From Sesamum alatum (taxonomy: Eukaryota; Streptophyta; Magnoliopsida; Lamiales; Pedaliaceae), in the NCBI GenBank assembly GCA_034509735.1, contig JACGWO010000001.1, positions 14,214,854 to 14,278,853 on the forward strand: DNA of 64,000 nt, written 5' to 3'. Below the pieces are notes generated by a model, which worked only from the letters and a program-made list of their open reading frames with translations, made no database searches and was not told the origin of the DNA. Made by a program: the position numbers and the translations under genes. Of this stretch, positions 1 through 12,230 are shown piece by piece. The first letter of the stretch is position 1. Every line of letters begins with the position of its first letter.

Positions 1-18
1 ATTTCTTATAGCGTTGCC

Positions 19-955
19 AGTGAATATATGAAAGAGAGCAATCTAATTCTATCTTGAGCTCCAGTAATTATTGCAAACGATATATACCCACCATTACTCA
101 TGGCAAAAGTTACTAATTTAGAATGATTACCCAATAGACTATCTTATTTTGTTTATGGGTCTTTTTGGTTTTAACTATTATATCTTGAGCTTTATTCCGC
201 TTTTAGAATTTGATTGGTCTTGTGATTGACCATATTAAATTTGCATTTCGAGTGTAAGTACAATTTTTAATACCGTTGGACCTCTTTTCCAATAATCCTT
301 TTTAAATTAAATTAAATAAAAACCACATTTTCGTAAAAGTTGTAATTTATAACTTTTAATTCCTCCACAATTATTTTTTAGGGTAAATTATAGTTACCTC
401 TCTTAAAATTTGGCATCATTACCAAACCTCAAGTGACTGTAATTCCCCCTATTTTTTATTTAATTATCCATTATCTCGAGTAAATAGTTTTTCGCCCCTT
501 CTTTAATCTTACAAAAATGTGAATTTTCCCACATTCTGCATTTATACAATCCATTATAAAATTATGAATCCAAATTCGTAGTCACCTTGTCCAAAGATGA
601 ATCATTTAAACAAAATTTATTTCATAATCAATTATGCAATCATCAAGCCAAATTGAGACTTATTATTGATAAAAAAAATGATATTCAAAGTGTACTGATC
701 ACTAATTGACCTTTATGTTATAAATTTGGGTAAATAGTTCCTTAAGTTTGCATTTAAAATCATTTTAGTCTCTTAAATTCATATTTTTACCTTAATGTCC
801 ATAAACTTTAGTTTTTGTCTCATTTAATCCTTTAGTGGCCGAATTTTGACTTTTTAGGGGGTGAAATTATCGATTTAAGTTTGATTTCTTACTTTAGTCC
901 CTTAAATTTATAAAATTATCAAATAATTTAATGTCACTACATTGTGTTAACACTA
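19..955. repeat. Diverged copy of the segment at 16484-17215
   Basis: Position 19 onward (AGTGAATATA) aligns with 16484 onward. Shared blocks include the 'gcaatctaattc' block, the 'aaaagttgtaatt' block, the 'cattctgcattt' block and the 'ttataaatttgggtaaata' block. The copies differ by many substitutions and small indels, and a (TA)n tract is expanded in the other copy. No coding sequence is evident. Its partner lies beyond an orphan 2OGD promoter, so this is probably old intergenic sequence duplicated with a gene cluster. Confidence 0.75.
727..945. repeat. Solitary arm of the 47572-50132 foldback family
   Basis: This stretch begins with GGGTAAATAG and contains the AT-rich blocks 'cttaagtttgcatt', 'ttttagtctcttaa' and 'actttagtcccttaa'. 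The same series occurs at 16987-17215 and in the left arm of the foldback element at 47572. No inverted partner arm is visible nearby, so it is a single terminal-repeat arm or a half-deleted element. Confidence 0.55.
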
Positions 956-1064
956 AGTTATCGCTATAAATGTATTACTAATTATCTATAGTAATAATTT
1001 TGTGCACAATTTTTATCACTAATAATTTTTATAGTGACATGATTAAGAATATTGTTACTTATAA

Positions 1065-1318
1065 TCTATACTAATATGTAAAGAAAAGACCTTTCTTACT
1101 CACAATTGGCGGTTTATGACACTGCAACATCAACTTTTTGGTTATAACAATAATACCCCTAAAGTTAGTTTTCTTTTTTTTCATTTCTTTCCTTTTTTTT
1201 TTTTAAATGTAATTAATGTGTCGGTTGATATATACATTTCTTATTTATATTTACAATCATTTTAAAGCATGCAACATTATTTTATATGCATGTAGGAACG
1301 GCGTACCACGACGGCTAG
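1065..1318 (+). mobile_element. Small non-autonomous Helitron
   Basis: The left end reads TCTATACTAATATGTAAAG, typical of plant Helitron 5' ends. The right end is GACGGCTAG, so the termini are TC...CTAG. The element sits between an A (1064) and a T (1319), the usual Helitron target, with no target duplication. A second copy with similar ends, holding a large insertion, lies at 47431-50323, and a similar 3' end lies at 16452-16488. No strong 3' hairpin is seen, which limits confidence. It is 254 bp long and non-coding. Confidence 0.55.
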
Positions 1319-2184
1319 TATGTATTTAAGTGACAATTTTAAAATTATACCTTGATATTTTCTCATTAATATTATATTTATAGTGTCTGCGGTTGCATGC
1401 TTACGTATATCAGAGTAGAATTTTTATTACAATTTTTTTATCTTGCGTATTTCATTGTATTATATATACACAATATATACATATATAAATGATACATTAT
1501 TTGTATTTAAAAGAGATTTTAAACTGGCTTTTTCGGAAATCTATAGGTATTGACTACTACTCTCAATACCACTTAAAAAGACTAGACTACTACCCCGATC
1601 TGTCACGTGACTTGAAAATTTTATTCTTGAACAATATAATTATATATATATATATATGTAAAAACACACACACACAGGTGTGCGTGTGTGTATGTGTTGG
1701 AGTCCACTTATGTCCATAATTGTTTACGAAATTCTATAACATGATGTAACAAAATTCTATAAAATATGTGCATACGGTGAAGTTTGTCATGTGCAATTAT
1801 GTTAACCTATATAATTTATTATTTTTGGTGGATACAAATTGACTTAATTTATGTTTCTATTTTTCTTTGGCATATATATTCAAATGTTCACATTTTGGTG
1901 GACCGACGAAATAATATTTTGTTATGAAGGTTGTTCTAACAATATCTATCTAGCTCTTTTATATAATATATATGTGTTGATTATGATACATTGCAAAATT
2001 ATTATCACATATTGAAATCGAGCAATATATATGTATATATATATATATGTTTTCATATAGAAATTAGTTAGTGATATTTAGTTTTCCATATATAGTTTAT
2101 TTTTTTTATTAAAATTGGAACACCGGCATTAGATACGTGTAGTTATCAAGACATGCGAAATCAGATTAGGTCAACTATCTTAGA
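1319..2184. other. Gene-free AT-rich intergenic DNA
   Basis: No credible coding sequence is visible. It contains a (TA)n run at about 1640-1657, directly followed by a mixed AC/GT microsatellite (1663-1697) that can fold on itself, and a second TA-rich run near 2025-2048. Confidence 0.6.
1663..1697. repeat. AC/GT microsatellite, self-complementary
   Basis: An (AC)n tract runs directly into a (GT)n tract, preceded by (TA)n. The two halves can pair. The small open frame across it is a repeat artefact. Confidence 0.85.
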
Positions 2185-2892
2185 GAGTGTTTCGCTGAAT
2201 TTATTTTAAACATCTTATAAGTTCATACATTGATCTTATGATGCTTTTGGAGCTTATAAAATATTATTAATTACAACTTTGTAATTAATGTATTAATCAA
2301 AATTGAATGACGTACTTCAACATGTCACTGTTTTTGTTTTTTTAGAAGAGCTTATAATTGCCAACATCTTATTTTTGAATTTTATAAGTAGCTCGTTTAA
2401 AAAAAGAAAAAAAGTACGGGAGTGTTTGTGCGAGTTTTCGAAAAAAGTGTTTTTCTGCTCTGTATGCAGAAAAGTCCTTCTAGCTGCTTTGGTTTTTTTG
2501 AAATTGCTCATCTAAAGTTGAAGTTAGAATTTTCAATCAAATTGAATAATTTATCACTAACAAAAATTTTAATTTCACATATTTAATATTTTTTTATTTT
2601 CTATATTATGACATTATTCCTAAATCAGAGAAAATATAAATTAAATTGCTATGATTAATGTTTTTTCCTCAAAGACTACACAATTTAGCTTTTCTCTACT
2701 TTTCACGTTTTTTTACAAAGACTACCCACTTTTGATTCTGCTATAACTTCCAATATTTTCTATGAAAACCACTTCTTCAAAAGCATAAATCCTCGCAAAC
2801 ACTCCTTATAAAACACTTTTCAACATCTTATAAACTTTAAAGTATCTTATAAGATGTTTTTAAAAGTTTATTATAAGTTCACCCAAACACCC
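2185..2892. mobile_element. hAT-like MITE (outer element)
   Basis: The left end GAGTGTTTCGCTGAATTTA pairs with the inverted right end, whose complement reads GGGTGTTTGGGTGAACTTA. Both are followed inward by copies of CATCTTATAAG. It is about 708 bp including a nested element (2419-2805). The flanking 8-mers atcttaga and ttcttgaa agree at 5 of 8 positions, a weak hint of a hAT-type target duplication. A one-ended relative is at 44367-44441. Open frames inside are not credible genes. Confidence 0.6.
2419..2805. mobile_element. MITE nested inside the 2185-2892 MITE
   Basis: The left end GGAGTGTTTGTGCGAG is matched inverted by the right end CTCGCAAACACTCC. It is about 387 bp and non-coding, sits inside another MITE with a related terminal sequence, and shows no clear target duplication. 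Confidence 0.55.
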
Positions 2893-3295
2893 TTCTTGAA
2901 TCTTTAAAGCATTTTGTAATTCTAATTCTTTTTTATAGTTAGTTGAGCTCGTATGACTTGACTCATACAGATATTATTTGGTATTTATGGATATGTTATT
3001 GGTTTAATACGAATTTTTATCTATTGTAAAATTCTTTATTTAATTATATTTTTTGGACTATTATATTAAATATCTCATATTCCCATTTACAAAGCAAATT
3101 AAATTACTGAAACATATCTTATATATATATATATATATATATTCACCACGAATGGGCAAATCCTAGATTAATTGGACTTTTTGTTACCCTCATTTTCTCA
3201 AGTAGTTGACTGCTAATTAATTATGGTTAAAGCTCAGTTGGACTTTAAAATTATCTAGAGTTTTTTTTTTAAATGTGGGTAATTAGGGTCTATAT
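2893..3295. other. Intergenic DNA with a (TA)n tract
   Basis: No gene is seen. It contains a TA microsatellite at about 3120-3141. Confidence 0.6.
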
Positions 3296-3545
3296 CATTA
3301 CAAGGAACAGGGTTTCAAAGACGGAAATTTCCGTCTCTGAAGTCTCTGAAGTCTACAAATCCGTCTCTGAAGAAAATCAGAGACGAAATTGTCGTTAATA
3401 AATCTGTAGCTGAAGGTCCAATGGTTGATTCCGTAGCTCTTTCCGTCTCTGAATATAAGACAGAAATTTCAGTATCTAAATCCATCTTTGAATTCAGAAA
3501 ATATTATTAAATCTCTAAATCCGTGGCTAATCTGTCTCTAAATTT
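3296..3545. repeat. CACTA terminal and subterminal repeats (AGACGGAA family)
   Basis: After the 17-bp terminus, CCGTCTCTGAA and its variants recur every 20-50 bp in both orientations. In En/Spm elements such subterminal repeats bind the TNP1/TNPA protein; that role is inferred here. Confidence 0.7.
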
Positions 3546-4429
3546 GTAAATCTCCCATAGATAATCATGTCTAATTCCATCTCTGATTCTGCAGCTATTT
3601 CAATGGCTGAATCTATATCTATTTTGATGGATGAAAATAGTAATTTTGCGCCCCTGCTCAGATTTTGCATAGAAGACCAATTTGCATACAAGATCAATTT
3701 GTATTCATCCCAAAAAAATGTCGAATAGCTACACAACCAATTTAGATTTATTCATTGCTCCAATTTACATCCAACGAGGTCTAACACTGAGTTTAATGAG
3801 AAAAAGTAAATAAAAAAGAAGTAAGAGTATAAAAAAATTTCCCACAAGTGGCAATTGGAGAGTTAGGATGCACGCTTTTGAATCTCGGAAAAAAAATTCA
3901 ATTAGTTGTCCAACATGATGATCACAATTCATGACTAAATCAAAGGCTGAGCTAGCTTCCATCTTTTCAGACTGCAGTAGAAGATAACAGTTAGAATCTC
4001 AATACCCCTTTTTCCATCTTGAATTTATTTCACATGCCTTTTCACACTCAATTCTCACCTCTGTTTTTTTCTTTTTTTTTTTGTCCATCAACTATTCTTA
4101 AAGCAGATATATCCCTTTTCTATTGATCATAGCTACTAGTACACTGCATCATTTATGTCTACAGGCTTGTTTGTTGTCACCTTTCTCCCACAAACACAAT
4201 GATCAGATGATAGGACCAACTTTATTTCGATAAGATCACTAAAGAGGAGTCATAAGACACAGAAATGCAATTCTAGCCATCTAACAAGATACCAATATAA
4301 ACAAGAAAGAACCAAATATCCAAAAGATAACACCATAGGGGTAAAGTGAGTAGGAAACTTGGAAACAAAGAGAAAGCACCATATTTTCAACCTGAAGTAC
4401 TTACTTCTAGTTCATCTCAACGATCTCCA

Positions 4430-5473
4430 CTAAAATCTTGTTGCTCCTTATGTCCAGCTCCGCCAGCAAACGACGATTAGTGTATCCCACCTATTGAATA
4501 AATTTGCGAACCATTTCTTCTAGCTCCAGTACCTTTCTTTGTACATTTTCCTCCCACTTCCTGGATTCCTCGAGAGCCTGTTCTAGCATCCTTTTACTAT
4601 CTTCTTCTTGTCTTAAAAATTCTTATTGAATTTTCATGGTTAATTCATTGTATTTTTTTTCCATTTCTTTTCTTAACTCATTAAATCTTTCTTCAGACTC
4701 CCTAAATGTTGAAGTAACAGAAGTTCTACTATATCCATCAGAAGATTGACCACGCCCGAATCCATATATATGTCCCTTAGATAGCCCTCCAGTTACATCA
4801 CACCACAATTGTAGATCAAATGAAGACTGAGTAATATCATCAGTGCCATCTATTTTTGTCATATAATCCTCCTATATGATGTTTCATATAAACAAGGTCA
4901 TGTAATTAGAGTCTAACTCATTATGAATGTCAAACAAATACACAAGAGAAGACCAAATAAAAGGTGCTTACATTAACTTTTTTTTATTTATTATCCACAA
5001 AGTCTCCAGTCCCCTTATTTCTTTTGTGCGTTCCGTGAAACAACTCCAATTCACCTACTTCACGATCAAGCCCTTTTTCCTAAAATCATATTAACAACAT
5101 TATCAATATTTAGTAGAATTAATGCACTAAAAATAGTTCAAAGCTTGAAAAAAAAAATTACCATTCTCAGTTTATGCTCTCCCTGAGGGATTGCACCAGT
5201 GTGCTTTGTATTACAACCATCCTTCTCAGCCATGCGATTCTTTTGGGCAATTTTGCATTTTCCTGTGTATTTCTCTCCACTCCAATGTTTCTCAACTAAT
5301 TCATCCCATATATGTGTGTGAATCCAATCGGGGCCTCTACCAATCATATCTAATGCACTAGGCTCTGTACCTAATTCTTTACTTGCATTTTTCAATGTTT
5401 TTCTTTTTTCTTTATAAATCATCTGTTGGAATCTAGCACTTGCATTTTCATTCCACACATTTCTCATTTGCAT
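4430..5473 (-). pseudogene. TNP1-like CACTA accessory transposase, broken
   Basis: The frame at 5138-5473 encodes a segment like the plant transposase (Ptta/En/Spm) family, with 'LGTEPSALDMIG' and 'WDELVEKHWSGEKYTGK'. After a gap, 4623-4862 continues with 'QSSFDLQLWCDVTGGLSKG' and a charged segment 'FRESEERFNELRKEMEKKY'. Past a stop, the same frame runs on to about 4500 with more coiled-coil-like sequence. The TNP1 fragment at 42765-42990 shares the 'QSSFDL..W.DVTG..SKG' block and the ending 'VGYTN'. In active elements this protein binds subterminal repeats. Intron positions were not resolved, and in-frame stops argue for decay. Confidence 0.7.
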
Positions 5474-6474
5474 ATCCTTTAAGTCATCCTATCGATACCT
5501 CACCTGACATATTTTTGAAAAAAATTATCATGTTATATAATCATAAATACATAATTATTCTAAAATTAAACAATTGGAATGAATTATTACATAAATTACC
5601 TTAAATCTCCCCCAAAGCAAATCCTTAGTTGGCTTTGGCACTTGATGCCATCTTGGCCATGCCTCTCCAAAAATGCCCTTCATATTATTTGTAAGACTCG
5701 GTGTAACATCATTTTTAATAAATCTAGTTAACAAAAAAAATAAAATTAATAAATGCAATTAACATTAGTTATAAAAATATCAATACCAATACAATGTATT
5801 TTTCATTTACCTATTATTAGTCACAATCACATCTAACCGTTGATCTAGACGTTCTAGAACCTGTGATCATCGATTAGGTCCTCTTCGTCGACTTTGTGAG
5901 GTAATATCATCACTTGGCTCTGCAATAATAGGGTCATTGCCTAACCCTACTGATATTGTCTCATCAACCTATAAAATGTATGAATAAAAGCTTCCAAAAT
6001 CATCATTCGGCCTATAATAAAAATTGAGGATCACATAAAGAAAAAAATGTCCATACCTCCGTGTTTGGGTCAAGTCCTCTCGACAAAGCATTTGGTGAAG
6101 TTCTTTGTCCAACATGTGATTATTGAACTCTTAATAGCTCTTCATTCTCAGGGTGAATGTTCAAATTTATCTCTTGACCACTTTCTTGGCCTCATCCACG
6201 ACCTCTCTCTCCTTCTCGCCCTCACCCCCGCCCTCCCGTCACCATCCTGTGCCAAACAAAATGAACCACCAATTAAAATATTTAATAAGAGTACGAATAA
6301 AAAGGTTACAAATGCAATTTAATAAAATAGATATGTGCATGCTCATGGGGAAAGAAAAAAAGAAACACACTAATAGTTAAGTAGTTACACAACATGTCAT
6401 AATTACACTCTTGAAATTATAAATCATTAGAATTTCTAAAATACAACTGAATATCTACTTAATCATCAATTTCC

Positions 6475-9400
6475 ATATCATCGTCTTTATCACTATCACT
6501 ATCACAAGAATCGTGATCCTCATCATCGTTCTCTTCTGATTCAATTTCTTCAAACTTTTCTTCTTCATCCTGCTCTTTAGCTCCTATTCTGGCTGGATTG
6601 GAGCCCATGGTATATTAGAGTGCTTCAAACTCATCTGAATCTACCTCTTCAACCTCTTCATCCAAAACAATGTTGACTTCATCAAGATCAATTGCCACAG
6701 AGATATGTTGTGGATTTGAAGTCTCACCTTCTTGAAAAGCAGTCTCGACACTTGATTCAACATTCTCACCTTGTTCTTTAACTAGTGGAACGTTAAATTT
6801 ACCTATTGCTTTTACTTTGCATACCGCCCACCAATCATGCCTTTCTCTTTTCGTACTAGAAAAATTTATGAAATAGACTTGCTGAGCTTAAAGCAAATAT
6901 AAAAGGATCATTCATGCTCAATTTGAATTTATGATTAATTTTTTTCACAAGATCTGATTTATGCCTTTTGAGCCCTTTATCTGAGTTATCATACCAATGG
7001 CACTTAAATAATGTAACAACATAGCCCAATCCATAATACTCCAACTCCACAACTTCTTCCAACAATCTATAGTAGTCCACTTCACATTCACTGTAAATAC
7101 ACCCTAACACGCATACACCATAGTTTTTTATTGTTTAGAATGACCGTATTCTACAATGTGGAACTTGAACCTATTAACAAAATATCCTTTATAGCATGAA
7201 ACTCGCCCACTTGGGCCATTAGCTAGCTTCCTTATAACATCATCCACTTCACTTTGAGTAACTTGAATCTATTAAGAAAAAAGAGCATTGAACATTAAAT
7301 ATGTCATTTTCAAATGATAATATTTATGTAGTTGTAAGCAACGCACTACTTAGATTATAATATATAAATTCTATATAAAGTTATAATGAAATAAGGTAAT
7401 AATATAAGAGTTAGAAAACTCACAATAGATATGGGTCGATTTTATCATGATTCAACAATACATATCTATGTGCAGCTTTCATCTCATCCTCATCAAGATA
7501 TCTAACTGCAACTCGAGAACCAAGTGGCCGCCCTGGATGTGTAGAAATGAATAAATTCTCACAAGGGTCTACCATTCCTCCATCATCATTTCGTGGAACC
7601 CAATTTCATCAAGGAGATACATATGACTCAAAATATGCTGAGCAAATTGTTGAAACGTCTTCAATTATATATGGTTCAACAATCGAAGCCTCTACTCGAG
7701 CACAATTTTCAACTTTTTTCTTCAAGTGGTGCAAAAACCTAAAATTTATCACAATTTTAATTGTTTTAGTATAATTTAGTATGATTAGAAACATCAATAA
7801 AAGAAAGACAACTGATTAAAGAATACCTCTCAAATGAATACATCCATCGATATTGTACAGGCCCACCAACTTTAGTTTCATATGCAAGATGAATTTGCAA
7901 GTGCTCCATTAAGTTGAAAATTCCAGTGGAAATATCTTCTCAAATTTGCACAATATCTAAACAATGTTATTTTCAAGTTGTTTCATATGCTCCACAACAC
8001 ACAACTGAGCATATGTCTCTAAAAACGATGTTGAGCTCTGTTAGTGTTTCCTAAATTGGTGGAAGTAGATCCCAAATGCAATTGGAAGCAATCTTTGCAT
8101 GAATTGATGACAATCATGGCATCTTCATTCCATAAAACTTGCATTCATCCTCATTCAGACAACGAGCTATGCTCGAGAAATATCCATCAGGTAGCTTCCG
8201 TGATTTTGCCAAGAGCACACTTCTTTTTTCTGTGTTTTACTCAAGTTATAGGATGCTCTGGGCTTGTACACTTTCCCATTTGCACCCTCAAATAAATGCA
8301 TCTCATGACGACCATAATATAACTCCAAATCCTTTCGTGTTTTGATATTATCCTTTTCTTATCTTTTACCTTCATAACAGTATTAAAGATATTATCAAAC
8401 ACATTTTTTTCAATATGCATTACATCTAAATTGTGTCGAATGAGATTTGTGTGCCAATATGGTAACTCCAAAGATATGCATTTTTTCACCCAATTATGTT
8501 TTTTGTCAAATCCATCAATTAGTTGGGTGTCATTTGGTGGGTTTTTCAAAAGTTATATTTGGAAGGCCCTCCATTCTTTGATGCACGTTTTCACCAGTTA
8601 AACGAATTGGTGGTTGATCATTTTCAATTCTTCCTTTATGAAACCTATAAGGATGATCAAGAGGCAAGAATTGGCGATGACAATCAAATGAAGGAGCTTT
8701 TCACCATAATGAAGTTTGAATGATTCTGTCATCTCCATACAGTAAGGACAAGCCAACCACCCATGAGTGCTCCACCCAGATAGCATCGCATGTGCTGGAA
8801 AATCACTAATAGTCAATAAAAAGGCTGCCCCATATTGAAGTTTTGTTTGTTGCTAACATCATAGGTTTGGACCCCAGTTGTCCATAATATCTTCAATTTA
8901 TCAATCAGTGGGCGCAAAAATACATCAATATTTTTCATGGACTCTTTGGCCCTGGAATAACTATATTGAGGAACATGAAGGGCTCTTGCATGCACATACA
9001 AGGAGGTAGATTATATACAGTGAGAATAATAGGCCAACAAGAGTAATGAGTACTGGTATTTCCAAATGGACTGAAACCATCAGTGCATAATCCAAGACGC
9101 ACATTACGTGCCTCTGATGCAAATGTTGGATGAGTACGATTGAATTGCTTCCATGCATCTCCATGTGATGGGTGTGCCATGCTTCCTTCTTCACATAAGT
9201 TATTTGCATACAATGTCATATACTCACAAGTACAATTCGATGCATATAACCTTTGGAGTCTTGGTATTAATGACATTGTTGCTTGTCTTTGTTTTCTTTG
9301 TAATATAGCATACAATTGTTCACACATGCATCAATTTTCTCGTATCCAAGACCAAGCTTTGCCAACTGCTTTTTTGTCTTGTACAAGTTATCTGGAAACT

Positions 9401-9554
9401 TCTCTCCTTCTGGCAACATGTTTTTGATGACCGACGTAATTCGATCATAGCAAGCTTCAGATATATTGGACTCCGACTTGATATTTAACAATTGAGCCAG
9501 AGCAGAAAGTTTGGTGTGGTTTTTGTTATCAACTATCGATTTTTGGCACAACAA
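6475..9554 (-). pseudogene. TNP2-like CACTA transposase, broken
   Basis: Read right to left: 9554-9267 carries an N-terminal part ('NMLPEGEKFPDNLYKTKKQ', 'GYEKIDACVNNCMLYY'). 9327-8813 carries the Transposase_21 core ('HPTFASEARNVRLGLCTDGF', 'YNLPPCMCM', 'IPGPKSP'). 8816-8598 has 'FPAHAMLSGWSTHGWLACPY', and 8549-8241 has 'LPYWHTNLIRHNLDVMHIEK'. A DUF4218-like region falls near 7990-7600. 7110-6856 is DUF4216-like ('VVELEYYGLGYVVTLFKCHW'), followed by an acidic tail near 6600-6475. TNP2 is the catalytic protein that cuts CACTA ends. The usual N-terminal Transpos_assoc domain is not seen, and frames change several times, so it cannot work. Confidence 0.85.
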
Positions 9555-9579
9555 CCACCGTTTGATCCTACAAAATACT

Positions 9580-9990
9580 GCTAAATCTTGACCCCAAACT
9601 CAATAGTCAGAATCCCATTTGAGTCGTTATCAATTCATCAATCAACGATCGTTCTTTTGCCCTTTAATATTGAAATTTTCTTCCATAAAGTAGGAAACAA
9701 ACTCCCACTAGAAAGAGAAGCGAACAAAATCACAAAATTAAAGAAAACAAAAAAAGACTCTTTGAACTGACGTTACTGCTGATAACTTGCTCAACGGTAA
9801 ATGTGAAAACGAACTTTTTTCTCATTAAATGGGAAATTTAAATTCATCATGTTGTTGTCACCCACAATTATTGTGTATACCTTGCTTTTATTGTAAAGTT
9901 TAGTGTTATCATTGTTGTGACAAATACTTTGAAACTGTAAATTTTCTCCTTTATCCATTTGTTTTTTTTTTCAAGTTACCATTATGTGTT
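9580..9990. other. Unassigned DNA between two decayed elements
   Basis: It should hold the missing right end of the CACTA element, but no inverted CACTA terminus is visible. The small open frame at 9588-9770 has no recognisable motif. Confidence 0.4.
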
Positions 9991-10423
9991 AATAAATGAT
10001 AGTCATTCATTACTTACGAACTATGTTCTCATCTGGTAAGAGGTAGAGACTGCTTACTGGGCAATTAGTCGCTCACACCACATACGATACCTTGCAGATG
10101 AAGTGAATGAGGAGTATGGGAGGAGCGATACTGGGGTTGGTAGCCAATCAAGGTTTAAGTGCTCACATGGCGTCCATTAAGAAGTTCTATGGACAAATTT
10201 TTTTTAGGAATTACCCTTCCATTGTTTAGGTTTTAGGACTTGATGCTAGAGTTAAAATGTTTAGATTTATGTATTTCCACAACAAGTATTATTTTGATTT
10301 TTATTGTTTAAGTATGAGTATTGTTGAGTTTGGATTTATTTTTTTGGTGATGAGGGCTTCATGCTACTAAGGCTATGGACTTGGTGGCATGGCCGTGTCG
10401 TGACCCTGATTCGGGGCGTGACA
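9990..10423 (+). repeat. Partial 5' LTR of a decayed retrotransposon
   Basis: The sequence ends in GGGGCGTGACA immediately before a primer-binding site, as the 3' end of a 5' LTR should. The left boundary is not defined, and I found no clear full-length match in the candidate 3' LTR, so the two LTRs are incomplete or strongly diverged. Confidence 0.5.
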
Positions 10424-10428
10424 TTGAG

Positions 10429-10440
10429 TGGTATTAGAGC
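10429..10440 (+). other. Primer-binding site (initiator Met tRNA type)
   Basis: TGGTATTAGAGC is one base from the plant retrotransposon PBS TGGTATCAGAGC, complementary to the 3' end of initiator methionine tRNA. It lies 5 bp inside the LTR edge. Confidence 0.65.
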
Positions 10441-12230
10441 TCAAGTTATGATCTTTGGGATATATGTGGTCATGAGAGTTTAGGCTTCAAACCTGGATTA
10501 TAGATTTATACTATGGAATTAAAGGTTTAGATTTGGTAGGACCCTAGTTATGTATCTGTTGAATAAGTCTGACTTCATCAAATTAAGACTATAGTATTCG
10601 ATAAGTGATTTTGACTTTAAGTTCGATTTGGGATATAACTAGGTTACTTTGTTTGTCATTGGTAGTTTTAGGTTCAATATCCAATAAGTTTAGTTTAATA
10701 TTATGAGTCATTAATTCTTTTTGTAGATTGTTAAGTGTATTTAGATTATAAGTTCAAAATAAGATTTCATATATTTTGAGAAATAATGAAGAGATTATTT
10801 TGAATAGTTTAAGAGGGTATCTATTTCGATAGTAATGTCTTACTAACACCAATGTTTCAATTATATATTTAGTGTAACACAAGTATCCTAAGGTTATCTA
10901 GGTCGAGTTATTTTGGTTTCTCTTTTCGTGGCAAACAATTTTACTTTCAAGCTAACTCCCCATGAGGATTTACTTCATATAGTTACTTAACAACTGAAGC
11001 CAGAGATTACCAATTTTTTCTTTTTATCAATAGACGTTGAAATCTAGTTAAGTTTCATAGTTGCGTTGAGGTGTTGCAATGTTCCACAATTGTGTATTAC
11101 GGTCTTATTTATTTTCATAGTAATAATGATTCTTCTAAGAGTTAAGGATGAGCAGGCTGTGATGTTTGTCTCTATTCGAAGATTTAACTCAATCTAATTT
11201 GGTCAAAACATTAGACAATAGTATACAGATGGGAAAGTAGCACCATTATAAGCATTGACCCCATCCTAGTGATTATAGGATTAGTATGAACGACCAACGA
11301 AAGGAAGATGAAGCAAGCATAAAGTTGTAATCATGAGGTTATTGAAAACGAATTTTCGAGAAGTTGCGGATTGATTAAGAGTTAGACATGTGAACCACAT
11401 AAAATTTGAACTATTTTATGGAATCGAGTAGTATTTTTAGCAATGACATGAATTTTGAAAACATATGTTTAGTGGTGATGTATATTAGTGGAACATCTTA
11501 TTATATATAAGTCTAAATACTTGCAAGGGAATTAGAGTGCTTTTGAAGGATGTATATGGTGCATACTGGGGATCTTTTATAGATACTTAGAATGTTAACT
11601 TGACGGATATGCAGACCTTGGGAATTTTGTCGGTTCAAGAAAAGAACGACACTATTGGGATTTAATGAGAAATATCATGTTATTTGAATTTATTTAAATT
11701 GTAAATACACTGGTAAGTTGGGTACCTTACCTTTCATCTCTGAAAGTCACGGGAAACCTATATTAGGATTTGCTTCATAAGTCTTGATTGATTTATTGAG
11801 AGAACGAATTTTATATGATTGGGTCAATAGATTATTTGCATGGCTATTATCTTTGGGGAAAAATGCATTGACCAGATCACAAACTAAATCTAGTAGTTTC
11901 ATATGGGAGGATTGGATTAAAGCAACATGCAAAAGCTTTTCACTATGTCTGATGTCGGAATTAATGGGTGCTAATGCTATTTATAAGCAAAAGAAGTCAA
12001 GTCTATAGACCATGTGATGCACTCCCTTTATATATACCTAGTTGATACTAAGTGTTGGATTATGAATTTTGATTATAGAATACAAAATCAATGTTATTAC
12101 GGCCTAGTTGCCTAAGAGGTTCTTTACAATGTATTGAGAAAGAATTGTACGATGACAATCTATACTTCTAAGAAAATCACTGGACGCCAAGTTTCGAGGA
12201 CGAAACTTCATATGGGGAAGGGGGGGAGAA
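10441..12230 (+). mobile_element. Internal relic of an LTR element, probably Gypsy
   Basis: Between PBS and polypurine tract there is only 1.8 kb with no long open frame. The block 'gtttcgaggacgaaact' shortly before the purine tract is characteristic of the 3' internal end of plant Ty3/Gypsy elements. Gag and pol cannot be recognised, so the element is either internally deleted or too mutated to read. Confidence 0.55.
12213..12230 (+). other. Polypurine tract
   Basis: TGGGGAAGGGGGGGAGAA directly precedes the start TGTAATACCC of the downstream LTR. It would prime plus-strand synthesis. Confidence 0.75.

Larger units (their letters stand above)
3296..9850 (-). mobile_element. Decayed coding CACTA (En/Spm) transposon
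   Basis: The left terminus CATTACAAGGAACAGGG is a one-base variant of the usual CACTACAAG start. It is followed to about 3540 by subterminal repeats of CCGTCTCTGAA and AGACGGAA in both orientations, a layout typical of CACTA elements. Inside, on the minus strand, lie a TNP2-like transposase (6475-9554) and a TNP1-like protein (4430-5473). The right terminus was not found, so the right boundary is approximate. A relative with the same subterminal motif ends at about 43744. All genes are broken, so the copy is inactive. Confidence 0.75.

Noticed and set aside
11784..12008. Two overlapping opposite-strand frames as a gene.
   Set aside because: They are in a decayed LTR-element interior, have no motif, and both strands are open by chance.
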